From positions 4,340,859 to 4,404,858 of the forward strand of contig JABAKD010000016.1 in NCBI GenBank assembly GCA_012845835.1: a stretch of DNA of 64,000 nucleotides. The letters are read 5' to 3'. Shown here in pieces: positions 45,001-52,029 of this stretch (the first letter of the stretch is position 1; each line of letters opens with the position of its first letter). Position numbers and translations under genes: made by a program. The DNA comes from Undaria pinnatifida (Eukaryota > Sar > Phaeophyceae > Laminariales > Alariaceae). Under the pieces are notes generated by a model. The model had not been told where the DNA came from. It saw nothing but the letters and a program-made list of their open reading frames with translations, and searched no databases.

Positions 45001-45731
45001 CGATTTGGAGAGGGACCATGTGGGAAAATAATAACGCCGCGCAAGGAGGTGGTGGCGCAGCCGACGGAAGGAATGGAGTGGAGGAGGAAGGGTTCTTCCA
45101 AACTTTGCGTAGGAAGATTTTTGAGGGGGACGGGCAGAAGGAAGCGGAGGTCGAGGCAAACAGATTAGCCACCGCCGCTGCGGCCGCTATTGCTGCCACC
45201 GCCTCTACGCCGGCCGGCGCCGAGCCCCCTTCGGGGGATGGGAGCACTAAACGGAGCGGGTTGGGGGAAGGTGTTTCACCCGCTTCCTCGAAGGCTACGT
45301 CTACACCGTCCGCTATGCAAGCAGCGCTCAGGTACACCCCGGTGAGGTCCTCGGAGAGGGCAGAGAGTCACGGATCACCGTCGTATGGTATGGATAGCAC
45401 TGGAAGCTTTTCGACAAGACTGACATCGAACGGCTCCTCGACCCCAGCGGGGGTGAGGCTTGCCCGGCCTCTAAGAGCCCCATCCGCGGCATCGGGGGCT
45501 GGGGCGGGCCCGGGAACGGGGGGGTATTCTCCCATTATTACGATCCCCATTACCCATGGGACAGACACGCCTCCGCCGCAGCATCCGGATGCGGGAGCTG
45601 GCGGGATCCGCTCGGTGGATAGAAGTAGGGCTAGCTCGATCCCGGTGATGCGTATGGCACCGGAGGTGGCGGAAGAGGCTGCGGCGAAGTTTGGCCTTGT
45701 CCGCATGGTATTTGGTGACGTTGGGCAGTGA
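16856..45731 (+). CDS. Myotubularin-family phosphoinositide 3-phosphatase with N-terminal C2 domain (5'-partial, 23 exons seen)
   Basis: Myotubularins remove the 3-phosphate from PI3P and PI(3,5)P2 on endosomal membranes; that role is family knowledge. I joined 23 exons totalling 5,502 nt (1,833 residues plus stop). Every junction has AG at the acceptor and GT at the donor (one GC), and all phases match. Visible protein: C2 domain about 47-181, PH-GRAM about 220-340, catalytic domain about 490-870 with CSDGWDR at residues 705-711, a short coiled coil about 898-931, then a low-complexity Ser/Gly/Arg/Ala-rich tail to 1,833. The catalytic Cys, both Asp and the Arg are all present, so this should be an active enzyme and not a pseudophosphatase. 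The N-terminal C2 domain is not part of the usual animal MTM/MTMR layout. The start codon was not found; the first exon seen begins in phase 0 and needs at least one exon upstream. Family assignment is very secure; some splice sites in the tail are less so. Confidence 0.93.
17662..17737 (+). CDS. MTM gene exon: C2 domain strands
   Basis: Acceptor is CTCTCCCAG, donor is CCG|GTAAAATA, phase 2 to 0. It encodes [18 protein letters not shown] followed by ALKTLSP. This is the C2 pattern of a DPYCVV-like strand and a T-x-T-x-x-x-TLNP-like turn. Joined to the next exon it reads TLSP-VWN, the usual C2 'NPVWNE' position. Confidence 0.85.
18280..18375 (+). CDS. MTM gene exon: C2 domain, ends at a GC donor
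   Basis: Acceptor is CTTTAACAG; 32 codons, phase 0 to 0. It begins [13 protein letters not shown] and ends QPISIQ. The only donor that restores the phase of the next exon is CAG|GCGAG, a GC-AG intron. A GT at AGA|GTAAAG about 45 bases downstream would leave phase 2 and break the following VWD motif. Confidence 0.7.
19390..19509 (+). CDS. MTM gene exon: C2 domain, VWD strand
   Basis: Acceptor is ATGAGCAG, donor is CAG|GTAAGACG; 40 codons in phase 0. It encodes [19 protein letters not shown], the typical C2 strand with an Asp-rich loop followed by the LG turn, and then a W-x-x-L strand. The Asp at VWD and the later SSD could contribute to Ca2+ or lipid binding, but the full set of calcium ligands is not evident. 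Confidence 0.88.
19755..20035 (+). repeat. Dispersed repeat, copy 2 (in the long MTM intron)
   Basis: Diverged partner of 14,490-14,790, with GTATACGGACGCGTG, GTGGGACTTGCGCGAACTC, ACCCACTAAC and GTCCAGTTGCGGTCC. Same orientation as copy 1. Confidence 0.6.
21600..21666 (+). repeat. Tandem repeat, two exact units of about 33 bp
   Basis: GAGACCCCGACGCTGTCGGG followed by TATCGGGCGGTC occurs twice back to back in the long MTM intron. Confidence 0.8.
22000..22165 (+). repeat. Tandem duplication, unit about 82 bp, diverged
   Basis: AGCAGTGGCTGGACGACGCG and, 82 bp later, AGCAGTGGCTGGACGAAATG begin two units that both run to a ...CACAAACGG/CGCAAACGG end. Confidence 0.6.
23035..23160 (+). mobile_element. 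Poly(A)-tailed retroposon 3' end, older copy
   Basis: CGTGGAAGTGTGGTGAGCTG, AAGCTTTATTTTTACCCATC, CGCCGGAGGATAAG and an A-rich tail match, inverted, the copy at 14,350-14,450. Its 5' boundary is unclear. Confidence 0.62.
23515..23689 (+). mobile_element. Poly(A)-tailed retroposon with exact 11-bp target site duplication
   Basis: GATCGGAATTC occurs at 23,504-23,514 and again at 23,690-23,700. The 175 bp between end in GGAGGATC followed by about 25 A. The last 90 or so bases (GAAAGTGTATGGAGCTTAAG, TTTACCCGGATCCCCAGGAG) resemble the 3' ends at 23,080 and 14,450. The long pure tail and perfect duplication indicate a recent insertion. It lies in the 4.4-kb MTM intron, in the same orientation as the gene. 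No A or B box was evident, so it may be a truncated LINE 3' end. Confidence 0.8.
23883..24008 (+). CDS. MTM gene exon: last C2 strand and linker
   Basis: Acceptor is TTTTTTTAG, donor is GACAAG|GTGCGCTC; 42 codons, phase 0 to 0. It encodes the closing C2 strand ([10 protein letters not shown]) and an acidic linker ending RDVFGHDDK. The preceding intron is the longest in the gene (about 4.4 kb) and carries several retroposons. Confidence 0.82.
24365..24442 (+). CDS. MTM gene exon: start of PH-GRAM domain
   Basis: Acceptor is CTCGAGCAG, donor is GAG|GTGCGTGG; 26 codons in phase 0. It encodes [18 protein letters not shown] and then AGEEVLLE, matching the 'LLPGE' opening of the myotubularin PH-GRAM domain. 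Confidence 0.85.
24801..24872. repeat. Interstitial telomere-like CCCTAA array, degenerate
   Basis: CCCTAACCCCAACC-type units with one-base variants over about 70 bp, inside the MTM intron after the exon ending at 24,442. This is the complement of degenerate TTAGGG. Confidence 0.6.
25285..25440 (+). CDS. MTM gene exon: PH-GRAM domain core
   Basis: Acceptor is GGGGAGCAG, donor is CAG|GTGAGAGA; 52 codons in phase 0. It contains [17 protein letters not shown], the GRAM 'G-x-L-x-L-T-x-x-R-L-x-F' strand pair, ending at EFHTVQ where the family usually has the S-I-P-L-x-x-I strand. Confidence 0.9.
25851..26120 (+). CDS. MTM gene exon: end of PH-GRAM and linker
   Basis: The acceptor follows a long C/T tract ending CCCTCCAG; the donor is GAG|GTGGGAAG; 90 codons in phase 0. 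It begins VYLAAVRNF, includes [16 protein letters not shown] (the last GRAM strands), and ends with a Gly/Trp-rich linker and the helix [11 protein letters not shown]. Confidence 0.85.
26540..26645. repeat. (GTT)n-like microsatellite in an MTM intron
   Basis: GTTGTTG units with single-base variants (GAT, GCT, GTC) over about 100 bp. Confidence 0.65.
26794..27267 (+). CDS. MTM gene exon: Ala/Gly-rich insert and start of catalytic domain
   Basis: The donor CCGCAG|GTGGGTGG is clear. The acceptor at GATAAAG is my best phase-0 choice and is less certain. After a helix ([11 protein letters not shown]) comes an Ala/Gly/Ser-rich insert of about 85 residues. The catalytic domain then opens with [13 protein letters not shown], a [17 protein letters not shown] match to the family's 'W-R-x-x-x-I-N-x-x-Y-x-x-C-x-T-Y-P'. 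The insert is longer than usual. Confidence 0.82.
27563..27718 (+). CDS. MTM gene exon: catalytic domain, RVPALVW...RSSQP
   Basis: Acceptor is TTTTTTCGCGCCAG, donor is AAG|GTGTGTCC; 52 codons in phase 0. It contains [13 protein letters not shown] and VRSSQPMAG, two of the most diagnostic myotubularin signatures (family form: R-x-P-x-L-x-W/Y-x-H-P and R-S-S/C-Q-P). Confidence 0.95.
28690..28985 (-). mobile_element. Headless copy of the TTAGGG-containing SINE
   Basis: It shares CACCCCACAAATCA, GGAGCCTTAGCC, TTAGGTTGGGTCGACGCCC and TGGTACGATTTGTGGGACAA with 8,480-8,790. It sits in the MTM intron just before the exon at 29,051, and the tRNA-like head is missing. Confidence 0.65.
29051..29158 (+). 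CDS. MTM gene exon: catalytic domain, DAR...NAxAN
   Basis: Acceptor is TTCTTTAG, donor is CAG|GTACGGAA; 36 codons in phase 0. It encodes [16 protein letters not shown], matching the family 'L-x-I-x-D-A-R-P-x-x-N-A-x-A-N' strand and turn. Confidence 0.93.
29355..29480 (+). repeat. Tandem duplication, unit about 65 bp
   Basis: GACTGACGCCAATTTACTAG and GACTGACGCCAAACTACTAG begin two units, each followed by TTAGTGTGGA and a TTTTAAAACCC/TTTTGAAACCC end. Confidence 0.6.
29870..30055 (+). repeat. (CAA)n/(CTA)n microsatellite forming the 3' end of an MTM intron
   Basis: About 14 AAC units, then CTACTACTAC/CTACCAC units, then over 25 CAA units ending CAACAG directly at the exon at 30,056. The last CAG supplies the splice acceptor. 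The CAA run is in frame with the exon and open upstream to 29,813. Confidence 0.85.
30056..30244 (+). CDS. MTM gene exon: catalytic domain, GKGYED to WLRHL
   Basis: The donor is CAG|GTACTGAA; 63 codons in phase 0. It starts VTGKGYEDV, which joined to NAKANQ gives the family's N-A-x-A-N-x-x-x-G-x-G-x-E. It continues with [14 protein letters not shown] and GWLRHLAQ. The acceptor CAACAG is the last unit of a long (CAA)n repeat, with no pyrimidine tract beside it. Confidence 0.92.
30976..31086 (+). CDS. MTM gene exon: catalytic P-loop CSDGWDR
   Basis: Acceptor is GTGCCTGTAG, donor is CAG|GTAAGCAC; 37 codons in phase 0. It encodes the active site [20 protein letters not shown]. The nucleophilic Cys codon is at 31,039-31,041. 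The intact C-x5-R loop with both Asp residues indicates an active phosphoinositide 3-phosphatase. Confidence 0.97.
31745..32085 (+). repeat. Tandem duplication in an MTM intron, two to three units
   Basis: AATCTCCCGCACGGCAG occurs at about 31,784 and 31,916, and GCCTTGGCGTTTTGTC at about 31,845, 31,988 and 32,051, with G/A-rich stretches between. Confidence 0.65.
32183..32692 (-). mobile_element. (CAA)n-tailed retroposon, long copy in an MTM intron
   Basis: It matches the copies at 7,527 and 12,985 from GTTGTTCTCACATTAACTCG to the A/G-rich tract. It lies inside the intron between the exons ending at 31,086 and starting at 33,004, antisense to the gene. Confidence 0.75.
32735..32830 (-). repeat. 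95-bp dispersed element copy, inverted, in an MTM intron
   Basis: The reverse complement reads AACGAGCGGCCGGTGTACCA, then CTTGCAAAGACGAGTATCG and CGAACTCACAGCTGACGTAT, nearly the same ends as 55,711-55,800. Confidence 0.6.
33004..33162 (+). CDS. MTM gene exon: LDPYYRT...EKEW...FGH
   Basis: Acceptor is CCCTATGCAG, donor is CAG|GTAAGACG; 53 codons in phase 0. It encodes [20 protein letters not shown], then W-C-S-F-G-H, and [13 protein letters not shown], all strongly conserved in myotubularins. It directly follows the P-loop exon in the protein. Confidence 0.96.
33766..33862 (+). CDS. MTM gene exon: AFEF segment
   Basis: Acceptor is AATTTTGTCAG, donor is TCAG|GTGAATTC, phase 0 to 1. It encodes [20 protein letters not shown] followed by [12 protein letters not shown], the family 'Q-F-P-x-A-F-E-F' helix. 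A shortened, phase-compatible second copy lies about 150 bp downstream. Confidence 0.93.
34010..34055 (+). other. Shortened duplicate of the preceding MTM exon (candidate alternative mini-exon)
   Basis: It lies between an AG (GTCGAG) and a GTGAGG donor, and could encode [15 protein letters not shown] plus one base. The preceding exon starts LL and ends [14 protein letters not shown], so this is a duplicate lacking the middle ([16 protein letters not shown]). It starts in phase 0 and ends in phase 1, exactly like the full exon, so a swap would keep the reading frame. It keeps the 'F-S-C' form that matches the family's usual Y-S-C better than the full exon's Y-S-A. Whether it is spliced into mRNA is unknown. 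Confidence 0.6.
34323..34407 (+). CDS. MTM gene exon: NCERER
   Basis: Acceptor is GTTGTTCAG, donor is CTCAG|GTAAGGTA, phase 1 to 2. Joined to the split Gly it reads [11 protein letters not shown], corresponding to the 'N-x-E-x-E-R' of the family, then [11 protein letters not shown]. Confidence 0.9.
35240..35431 (+). CDS. MTM gene exon: end of catalytic domain
   Basis: Acceptor is GTTTACCAG, donor is CACAG|GTGCGTTC, phase 2 to 2. It includes [12 protein letters not shown] and [20 protein letters not shown], the C-terminal part of the fold with the family's L-x-P-x-x-x-x-x-x-x-x-W pattern. Confidence 0.88.
35880..36165 (-). mobile_element. tRNA-derived SINE in an MTM intron
   Basis: Read on the - strand it starts GTCGCCCCGGTGGCGTATCA, with the A box at 36,142-36,153 and the B box GAGTTCGAATCCCC at 36,096-36,109. 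The body is shared with 15,105-15,400. It sits in the intron between the exons ending at 35,431 and starting at 36,258, opposite to the gene. Confidence 0.75.
36258..36297 (+). CDS. MTM gene 40-nt micro-exon: start of coiled coil
   Basis: Acceptor is GCTTGCTCAG, donor is CAG|GTGCGTCT, phase 2 to 0. It encodes [13 protein letters not shown], a charged amphipathic helix. Support comes from splice sites and phase more than from similarity. Confidence 0.72.
36720..36840. repeat. GTCTGTC/GTCCGTCGGTCC simple repeat
   Basis: Pyrimidine-rich low-complexity stretch following TCTC-rich DNA at 36,530-36,720 within the 2.8-kb MTM intron. No exon was found between 36,298 and 39,129. Confidence 0.55.
39130..39191 (+). 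CDS. MTM gene exon: coiled coil
   Basis: Acceptor is TGTGACAG, donor is GG|GTGAGTGG, phase 0 to 2. It encodes [20 protein letters not shown], a continuation of the helix. Many animal MTMRs carry a dimerising coiled coil after the phosphatase; the same use here is inference. Confidence 0.75.
39822..41226 (+). CDS. MTM gene long exon: Ser/Gly/Arg-rich tail
   Basis: Acceptor is CGCGCGCAG, donor is CTCCAG|GTGCGTTT, phase 2 to 0, 468 full codons. The tail opens with [18 protein letters not shown], then runs of Ala, Gly and Ser, an acidic stretch ([15 protein letters not shown]), a Gln run near 40,795-40,820 and recurring basic-serine motifs such as [22 protein letters not shown] and [11 protein letters not shown]. 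It is probably disordered and a substrate for kinases (inference). Length and unbroken frame in GC-rich DNA support real coding. Confidence 0.85.
41326..41367 (+). other. Possible alternative terminal exon of the MTM gene
   Basis: It follows a TTTGCTGTCTAG acceptor. In the phase left by the preceding exon it reads [13 protein letters not shown] then TAG. Using it would end the protein about 420 residues early. The competing acceptor at 41,506 also fits and leads to three further in-phase exons, so this is at best an isoform. Confidence 0.35.
41507..41749 (+). CDS. MTM gene exon: tail, Ala/Lys-rich helix
   Basis: The acceptor is a strong C-tract ending ACCATTGCAG; the donor is GCG|GTGAGTGT; 81 codons in phase 0. 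It ends with a long Ala/Arg/Glu-rich helix ([18 protein letters not shown]), likely a coiled coil. Confidence 0.78.
42627..42761 (+). CDS. MTM gene exon: tail, amphipathic helix
   Basis: Acceptor is CATTCTTCCAG, donor is CAGG|GTGAGAGA; 45 codons in phase 0. It encodes [20 protein letters not shown] and a Glu/Ser/Arg-rich end, a clear heptad-like helix. Confidence 0.75.
42790..43440 (+). repeat. Diverged minisatellite in the last MTM intron
   Basis: Imperfect units of about 60-90 bp containing AACAAGCGCGCTAGCA-type and CGACGTCGACACGCGC-type segments alternating with C-rich runs. It explains the many Arg/Thr/Pro-rich reading frames here. Confidence 0.55.
43818..43990 (+). repeat. Tandem duplication, unit about 87 bp
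   Basis: AATCCACCTCAACACTTTCT ... AATGGCCGCGGATTCTCCG is present twice with one or two differences, in the last MTM intron. Confidence 0.75.
44808..45731 (+). CDS. MTM gene terminal exon
   Basis: Acceptor CTTGCAG in phase 0; 307 codons and TGA at 45,729-45,731. It opens [14 protein letters not shown], followed by a Gly/Asn-rich stretch, [20 protein letters not shown], an Ala-rich helix, a Ser/Pro/Gly-rich region, and the end [20 protein letters not shown] before DVGQ. The open frame spans over 900 bases of normal-complexity codons, and its phase agrees with the exon upstream across a 2-kb intron. No polyadenylation signal was identified with confidence. Confidence 0.78.
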   Translation, partial: AERPTFFGTFWGGGDTGGGTSNGTGNGIGGGGVTGQWGGQERPAGERQTRRHTNAVDTAESYGSSIWRGTMWENNNAAQGGGGAADGRNGVEEEGFFQTLRRKIFEGDGQKEAEVEANRLATAAAAAIAATASTPAGAEPPSGDGSTKRSGLGEGVSPASSKATSTPSAMQAALRYTPVRSSERAESHGSPSYGMDSTGSFSTRLTSNGSSTPAGVRLARPLRAPSAASGAGAGPGTGGYSPIITIPITHGTDTPPPQHPDAGAGGIRSVDRSRASSIPVMRMAPEVAEEAAAKFGLVRMVFGDVGQ

Positions 45732-45837
45732 TGGGAGGAGGGGCGGGGGGGAGGTGTGTAGAGACCTTGTGCCGGCACCGCGATCGTCAGCTTGTGCGTT
45801 TCTTGTGCGTTTCTTTTGCTACTTTCACTTAGGGCGC

Positions 45838-46135
45838 GTGTCGAATATCGCCGGTGCTTTGGGGGGGGAGAAGAGGGCTGAAGGGGTGAGCACGCGTGTC
45901 GAATATCGCCGGTGCTTTGGGGTGGGGAAGAGAGCTGAGGGGGTGAGCACGCGTGTCGAATATCGCCGGTGCTTTCGGGGGGGGAAAGAGCGGAAGGGGG
46001 GCACACGCTTGTCGAATATCGCCGGTGCGTTGCCGCGTCTGAGTCCGTCCGTGTCCGCACCCGTGCTCGACGGTAGGTGGAGGGACGGGGGGGAGGGGAA
46101 GCACGTGTGCCGAATATCGCCGGTGCTTGCTTGCC
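45838..46135 (+). repeat. Minisatellite, five units of about 57 bp, just 3' of the MTM gene
   Basis: The core CGAATATCGCCGGTGC recurs at about 45,842, 45,900, 45,956, 46,015 and 46,111, separated by G-rich spacers ending GAGCACGCGTG. It begins about 110 bp after the MTM stop codon, so it may lie in the 3' untranslated region. Confidence 0.75.
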
Positions 46136-47994
46136 GCTTCTATGTCCACCCGCATGAGTGCGTGCACGATACGAACACGATGCATGCATAGACGGCTAGT
46201 ATCTACTGCCGCGGTTTGCGGGAGGGGTATAACTGCTGTATGCGGTCTGTGTGGGAGAGAGCCCGGCGATTGGCTTGTTTCATTTTGTGTCGCCTAAGGG
46301 CGAGACCCGGGTCGATTTTGCTGCTCCTCTGCAGAGCTGTACGGTTCGGTGGGGTACCTTTTTTTTTTTTACTTTGGTGGAGGGTGGGGGCTTACGCGCA
46401 TGCGTTGTGTGGAAGGGTCGAAGGGAGGGGGGGGGCAGGGGGGTTATTTTTCCCGGAGTCAGAAGCCCGCGGACTTTTCAGCGCGTGCGATTCAGGCGTT
46501 CTGAGCATTTTCTGACCGCTTGTTAGGGCGGGGGGACGGGGCGTTCACCCATGCAGCCACACCGCAAAGCGTTTGTTCGCCTTCAAATGCGCGCGATGCA
46601 AATACGCACCGGCTGCCTTTTTTTTCGTGGTCAGCTGGTTGTAGGACGGGCGTGTTCAGGTTTCTCCCTCTGCTCCGCGCCGCCAGCAGCAAGGGGCGAG
46701 ACAAACAGGCGCATGCCGCGTCGAGTCCTAACCCTCCGCTGTTTTCGCTCGGTGCAGTGCCGGTTGCCGCTTACCTGTTCTCCTGGACTGCGTACGGATT
46801 GAGCTCAGCGGGAGCACCGCTCCCCAAGGAGACATAACTGTCTGGGTGGCAGGGTGGTCCGCCGTGTTCCCGTTGAGAGGCGGGCCAATCAATTGACGTG
46901 CTGGTTGGATGCATGCTCAAACTTGACTGCATAAAATTACGACCGGAACTTGACAATATATTGGGTGTGTTTTTGGTCGACCAGCCTAGCTATCTCGGCT
47001 AACTCAATGCGGGGGGTCATGCGATATGTGTCCCGCTTGGGTTTCAGCCACTCTAGGTGGAATTGTAAGGACCATTTGGTATTCATATTTATCCCGAACG
47101 ATCCCTATATATCCGTCCAAAATTGTGTTATTTGTGAGGGCTCGTGTTAAGGTGGGCGGCTGGGTGAAGGTGTACAGGGTTTGCATGCAGAGGAGAGGGG
47201 AAAGCCGTCTGGTAGGGGGGGGGGGTACGATTTGAGAGAGGGGTGTGTCCGGCAAACTTGATCTCTCTTGAGACGGCGCTGGTCGTGAGTCGAAATGGAT
47301 ACCATGCAGCTGTTGGTATTTAGGGCGGTGCTTTTGTCTTGAAATCGGAATGGGTACAATGTAGCTTTTTGTTGAAAATGGCGCCAAGCCTTGAATCGGA
47401 ACGGGTATCATGTAGCATTCCGCATGCCGTGCTCTCTCCTAAATCGGCTTTTTTTCTTATATCGTAACCCCTCCATGCATTGGGTTTTGAGGCACGGGGG
47501 AGGGGGGGGCGCCTAGGTTTTCTGTAAACACAAGCGAACTTCGAAAAACAAGCAGCAGAGTTCATCAGACGTGCTTACACCTGTATTTGTTACGACGTAC
47601 GTGCCGCTTGTTTGTTGTATCGTTCTTTCTTATTCTTGCTTTTAGTGTTTTTGATCGGAATGTTTTCGTTTATGACATGTTCTTTTTTTTTCTTCGTTTG
47701 GCGTCGTTACGATTGAGTTTATTTGTTTTGGTACGGTTTCGTACTGGAAGGAAAAATTGGAAGTTACTTGCGGCGCAACCCAAAGAGTAGAGGGCTGTGC
47801 GGGAAACCGAGCTTTGTGGTACTCTTCTGGCGGTGCTCCTTTTTTTTATGCCAGAGCGGCAGCACTAATAGAGTTATCGGTGTGCCTGGCCTGATGGTTG
47901 ATACGGTTATCATGTCAAGCATGACGCGGATAGAGTGATTCCCAGAGGGGAAAGAAGGGGAGGTGGTTTGAGTAGGAGAGGTTTGGTTGGGATA

Positions 47995-48130
47995 TTATTG
48001 CGTGGACAACTGGTATTTTGGTTGGTCAAAATGGTATTTTGGTTGGGCAAAATGGCGTTTTGAGTTGGGTCAAAATGGTGTTTTGGTTGAACAAAATGAT
48101 CTTTTAGTTGAACAATGGTTAGTCGTTTGG
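47995..48130 (+). repeat. Tandem repeat of TTTTGGTTGGNCAAAATGG type
   Basis: About five imperfect units of 25-28 bp in the intergenic region. No gene seen nearby. Confidence 0.65.
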
Positions 48131-51100
48131 ACAAAGTCGTTGTAGACGGAAGGACGGCATTTTGCTTTGCTCATAAAAAGCCTGCTCGAAAAACGTAAAA
48201 CAAATGAGCAGCCGACTACATTTTCTTCAGAAGTGAGAGCAGACACCCCACTAGCTTTTTTCTTTTTTGGAGTCCCGTTTTCGTTTTCTCGGGTCTCCCA
48301 TGTGTCAAAAAATCCTCTCTTTCTGAATGTCAGTCTCGTTTTGTCATATGTTTTGAGTAGGAAAGGGTTTGGTTGTCATTGTAGGAGGGATTCAAGGGGA
48401 GTAGGCAGGGGACGGCAGCGGTTGCGCCCTTTCTTGGTGGACACTCTGGCACGTTTTGGGAGCTTCTTTCGTGTCTTCGACGGCGTGATCGACGCGCGTG
48501 CTACTTGCCTTGGCAGCGGGATAATAAGCGCCGCCTTTTTCGGAAGGGAAGGAAAGTAGCTATCTTTTGTTCTTTTTTTTTCATGGTCGCACACACAAAG
48601 CGCCCGTCGATGGATGGACGAATAGATGGATAGATATAGTTGGAGTCCAAACAACCCGCGGTCGGGCAAGAAAGCCCACTAGAATCGGCAGGGGGGGTGC
48701 TTGATGGAAATGAACGAGCTTGCTTGTTCGGCCGAGGGACTACTTGCTGTTGGCGTCTGTTTTGCGTAAGTCGGTTCTGCTGATGGATGGTGTGTGTAAC
48801 TCTCGGCAGCGTCGTTGCTGGTAGACTATCTCAGGGGGGAGTTGAAGTACCCGTGCTTGTTGAAAATCTTGTCTGTTTGTTGCTTGGTACACCCCTCGGC
48901 GCCACCGCTGTTGCTCTGTTGCGCCTTTCGATTTTCGAGCTACTAAACCCGGAACGCCTTGTGTGAATTTTTTTACCTTTTTTTGGGTGCGGTTATAATC
49001 AACGCATTGGGTGTTACATAAGTACAGTATTAAAAGTAGACCCGGCCGGGGGTAAGTGTAGAATATTCCAAGTACAATAGTGCCATAGGTGATCCTGGTA
49101 GCTTATCAATGCTACCACTAATTGGTTCGTTTCTTTGTACTTGTCGATTTCTTTTTTTTTTTTTTTTTTTTTTAGCTCGCTTTTCCCCTCTTTCTCTTGC
49201 TAAAGCCTTTTTTGCTTTTTTTTTTCTTGTCGCTTATTTTTTTACGCCGATGACGTGGCGTTTTGGAACGCGAACGGGGGGAGAGAAGAGAGTTAAGTTT
49301 AGCTCTTTTTGTTTTTTTTTCGTTGGATATTGTTTTTTTTTGTTCGGTTCGATTTTTTTTTGGTGTCCTACCCTGTGATGTTTCCGTTGTTGTTGTCGAT
49401 ATGGAATTATCCCGATCGGATACGATTTGTGTGGTGTTTTTGCCCGGTAGTTGTATGGCTGGCCATTTGTCCGAACGAACGGGGATCAGCCAACGTCGTT
49501 AGCATCCCGCTGTTGCTTGTTGTCGCTTACATTTGCGGTTTTTTCGCAAGCTATATTTGTAGAGTAATTAGTGGTAGCAAGCAGTTCTCTGCTGTGCTGT
49601 ATACTAATGGTAGTAGAAATGCTGGTATGAAAATCAGCTCGCTCGCGAGTTCCTCAAGAGGTCAATGGATTGGTTAGCATTGTGACATGGTATGAATAAT
49701 AATAAGTGTCAGGTTGTTTCTGAGTAGTTTATTTTTCTTGTTTTCTGGGCGGAATAGTGGCCGGGTCAATCGTTGAAAAGTTTCAAGCGCTATTGTTATG
49801 GTAGATCACACCGAGCATATGGTGACCTTTCCCTCCGATCTTCTAAGTTTGCTTCCGAGAATTAAGGAAACGTTTCCGCCCATGTTTTTTTTTTTTTTCT
49901 TCTTGTTTTTTGTGCCCCGGACAGTAAACTAATACCACTCTTGACGGAAATGTAAGGACCGTTTTGATGTTGACATGAATACGCCAACGATCTTTATATT
50001 TCCGTCCTTTGGTAGTAGGGAGAAGTAAACCGGGGGGGTTCTTTCGGTGTCTACAGGGGTTGTTGTCGGTGCCTGCTGTAGTTAGACGCGCAACTTGTTT
50101 CGGGCAGGTCACGGCAGAGAGAAGAGACGGGCCTGACCGACTTTTAACAGTTGCCGATTGATGGAGTAAGTTGCCCTACACCCCCTCCCCGAATCGGCGA
50201 TCGCTCGTCGACTGTTCAGGAAGAGGCTTTTAATACAAGAGGCATAAAATGGACGCAGGCATGAAATCGGCATCTAATCCTTAGGCATAAATTCGGCATC
50301 TAGTTCTTAGACAGGCATAAAATCGGCGCCTATTAAATAGGTCTTTGTTGGTTACTTCATTCCATCCGTCTGTTGTTGTCCTTCCCATGTAGTTTACTAT
50401 GCCTACTATTAATAGTATCAACGACGAGGTGGTTTTGTTGCCGTCTAGAGAGGAAGAGATTTCGTCATGTAAGGACCTTCTTTGTTTTGTGCGGCTGCTG
50501 GGTGGACAAGAAAGAAAGAAGCGCCCGCGAAGGGGGTAACGTGCGGTAACGTAACGTATCATATTAATTGTCGATTGGGCTTTTGATAGAATACATTTAC
50601 GACAGCAGGTTGTTCAGCAGCGGCAGGCAGAGGGGAGGCAAACAAGTAGTCTTGTGATAACTTCATTGCCAACATTTTTTTTTTTTGGCACACGGTAGCA
50701 GACAAGCTGTATCGTGGTTCACAAGAGACATCGGGGGGGGGGGGGGGGGGCAGAGATAGGTATAATAGTGTGTGTTCACTGGTGGTCGTGTTAATACGGG
50801 TGGATTGATGCGATGTATTCCGCAACTGCAGCAGTGGTATAGTATTATAGTATTAATATTGAGCAAAAGACCAAGTGTGTACGTATGTATGTGCGATGCT
50901 TGTCGTCATTGATCGCCTGCCGCCTGCTTTCTGTGCGGAGCGTTGCGCCCTGAGGAGGTTGGAAGATCATCACGCCCACACTGTGTTCGGGTTCAACCGG
51001 CAGGCATTTTTGCGTACGAAAAGGGTTGGGGTATTTTTAGTTTGCTTGCGTGTGTTTCGGCTTGCGGGGCTCGCTAGAAAACAGGTGTTGAAGATGAACA

Positions 51101-52029
51101 CCCCCCCCCCCCCCCCCCCCCCTCCTCTTAAAATGCGCCGCATTGGTGGATGTTCTTCAACGGACACAACTGTAACTGTAATAAATTCAGCACAACTGCT
51201 TCGTCGGTGGCTTGACTGCTGTGCGCGGGGTTGGACCCTTAACCTTCGCTTCACCTCGCGAGGGTTTTGTTTCATTCCGCGGTGCTCGCTCGTGCCGTGT
51301 GCAGTATGTTTTTTTTTTGTGTGATTTAAATCGTATTTTTGATGTTCGACGATGCTTGAGACATAAATAACCCTTGCTACTGCTTTTTTTTACTAATAGT
51401 AACGCACAAACTATCCCGCGCTATTTCGAAGTAATGTGTCCCAAATATTTCCAGGGCTTTTGACGGGTCATCATCTGGACCCGGGAAAACCTCGCGGGTT
51501 GAGTCGCATCGGGTCAGGAGGTATTTGTAATCCTGCGGGTCGGGTCGGGCACTCTGACCCGACCCAATCCGCGAGAAATGACCCGAGTCGCGAAAATCCC
51601 GGGGTAATCCTGGCTACGGTACTACTGTAGTTCTGAAACGGTTTAACCGACCCTGGTAAATCGATGTTCAAGTCTCACCCACACGCGGGGCTTGCCTGGT
51701 ATTTCCCGTCAAACATCCGGCAATGAGTTATTACCGTGCCCCTTTTTTGCGACGTCGACATCGATAGCTGACACACCCGGCGTCGGCCGGCGTCCAAACT
51801 ACTCTCTAGCTTCTCGAGCGATGGAGGTACTTACCTAAACAAAGATCGTACACGTTACTCTGTCCGTAATTACAGGCACCATTTTATTTCAATGTTAATG
51901 TCCAAATAATGCTCACAAGTCTGGACAGAAAGATGGTATGTTTTCAAAAATATATCATGCAACAAAATATTGTGTTCGCTAAATTATCTTACTGCAATTA
52001 GCTGTTGATGTTCACCCTGACAAAATCCG

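Larger units (their letters stand above)
45732..52029. other. Intergenic region, no gene supported
   Basis: After the minisatellite at 45,838-46,135 the sequence is AT- and T-rich in parts (47,600-49,450) with a C run at 51,103-51,122. Open frames are short and of biased composition. No promoter or polyadenylation site could be assigned with confidence. Confidence 0.5.

Noticed and set aside
45838..46135. Regularly spaced repeats as a possible CRISPR-like array
   Set aside because: Spacers are similar G-rich sequence, the organism is a eukaryote, and the pattern is an ordinary minisatellite.
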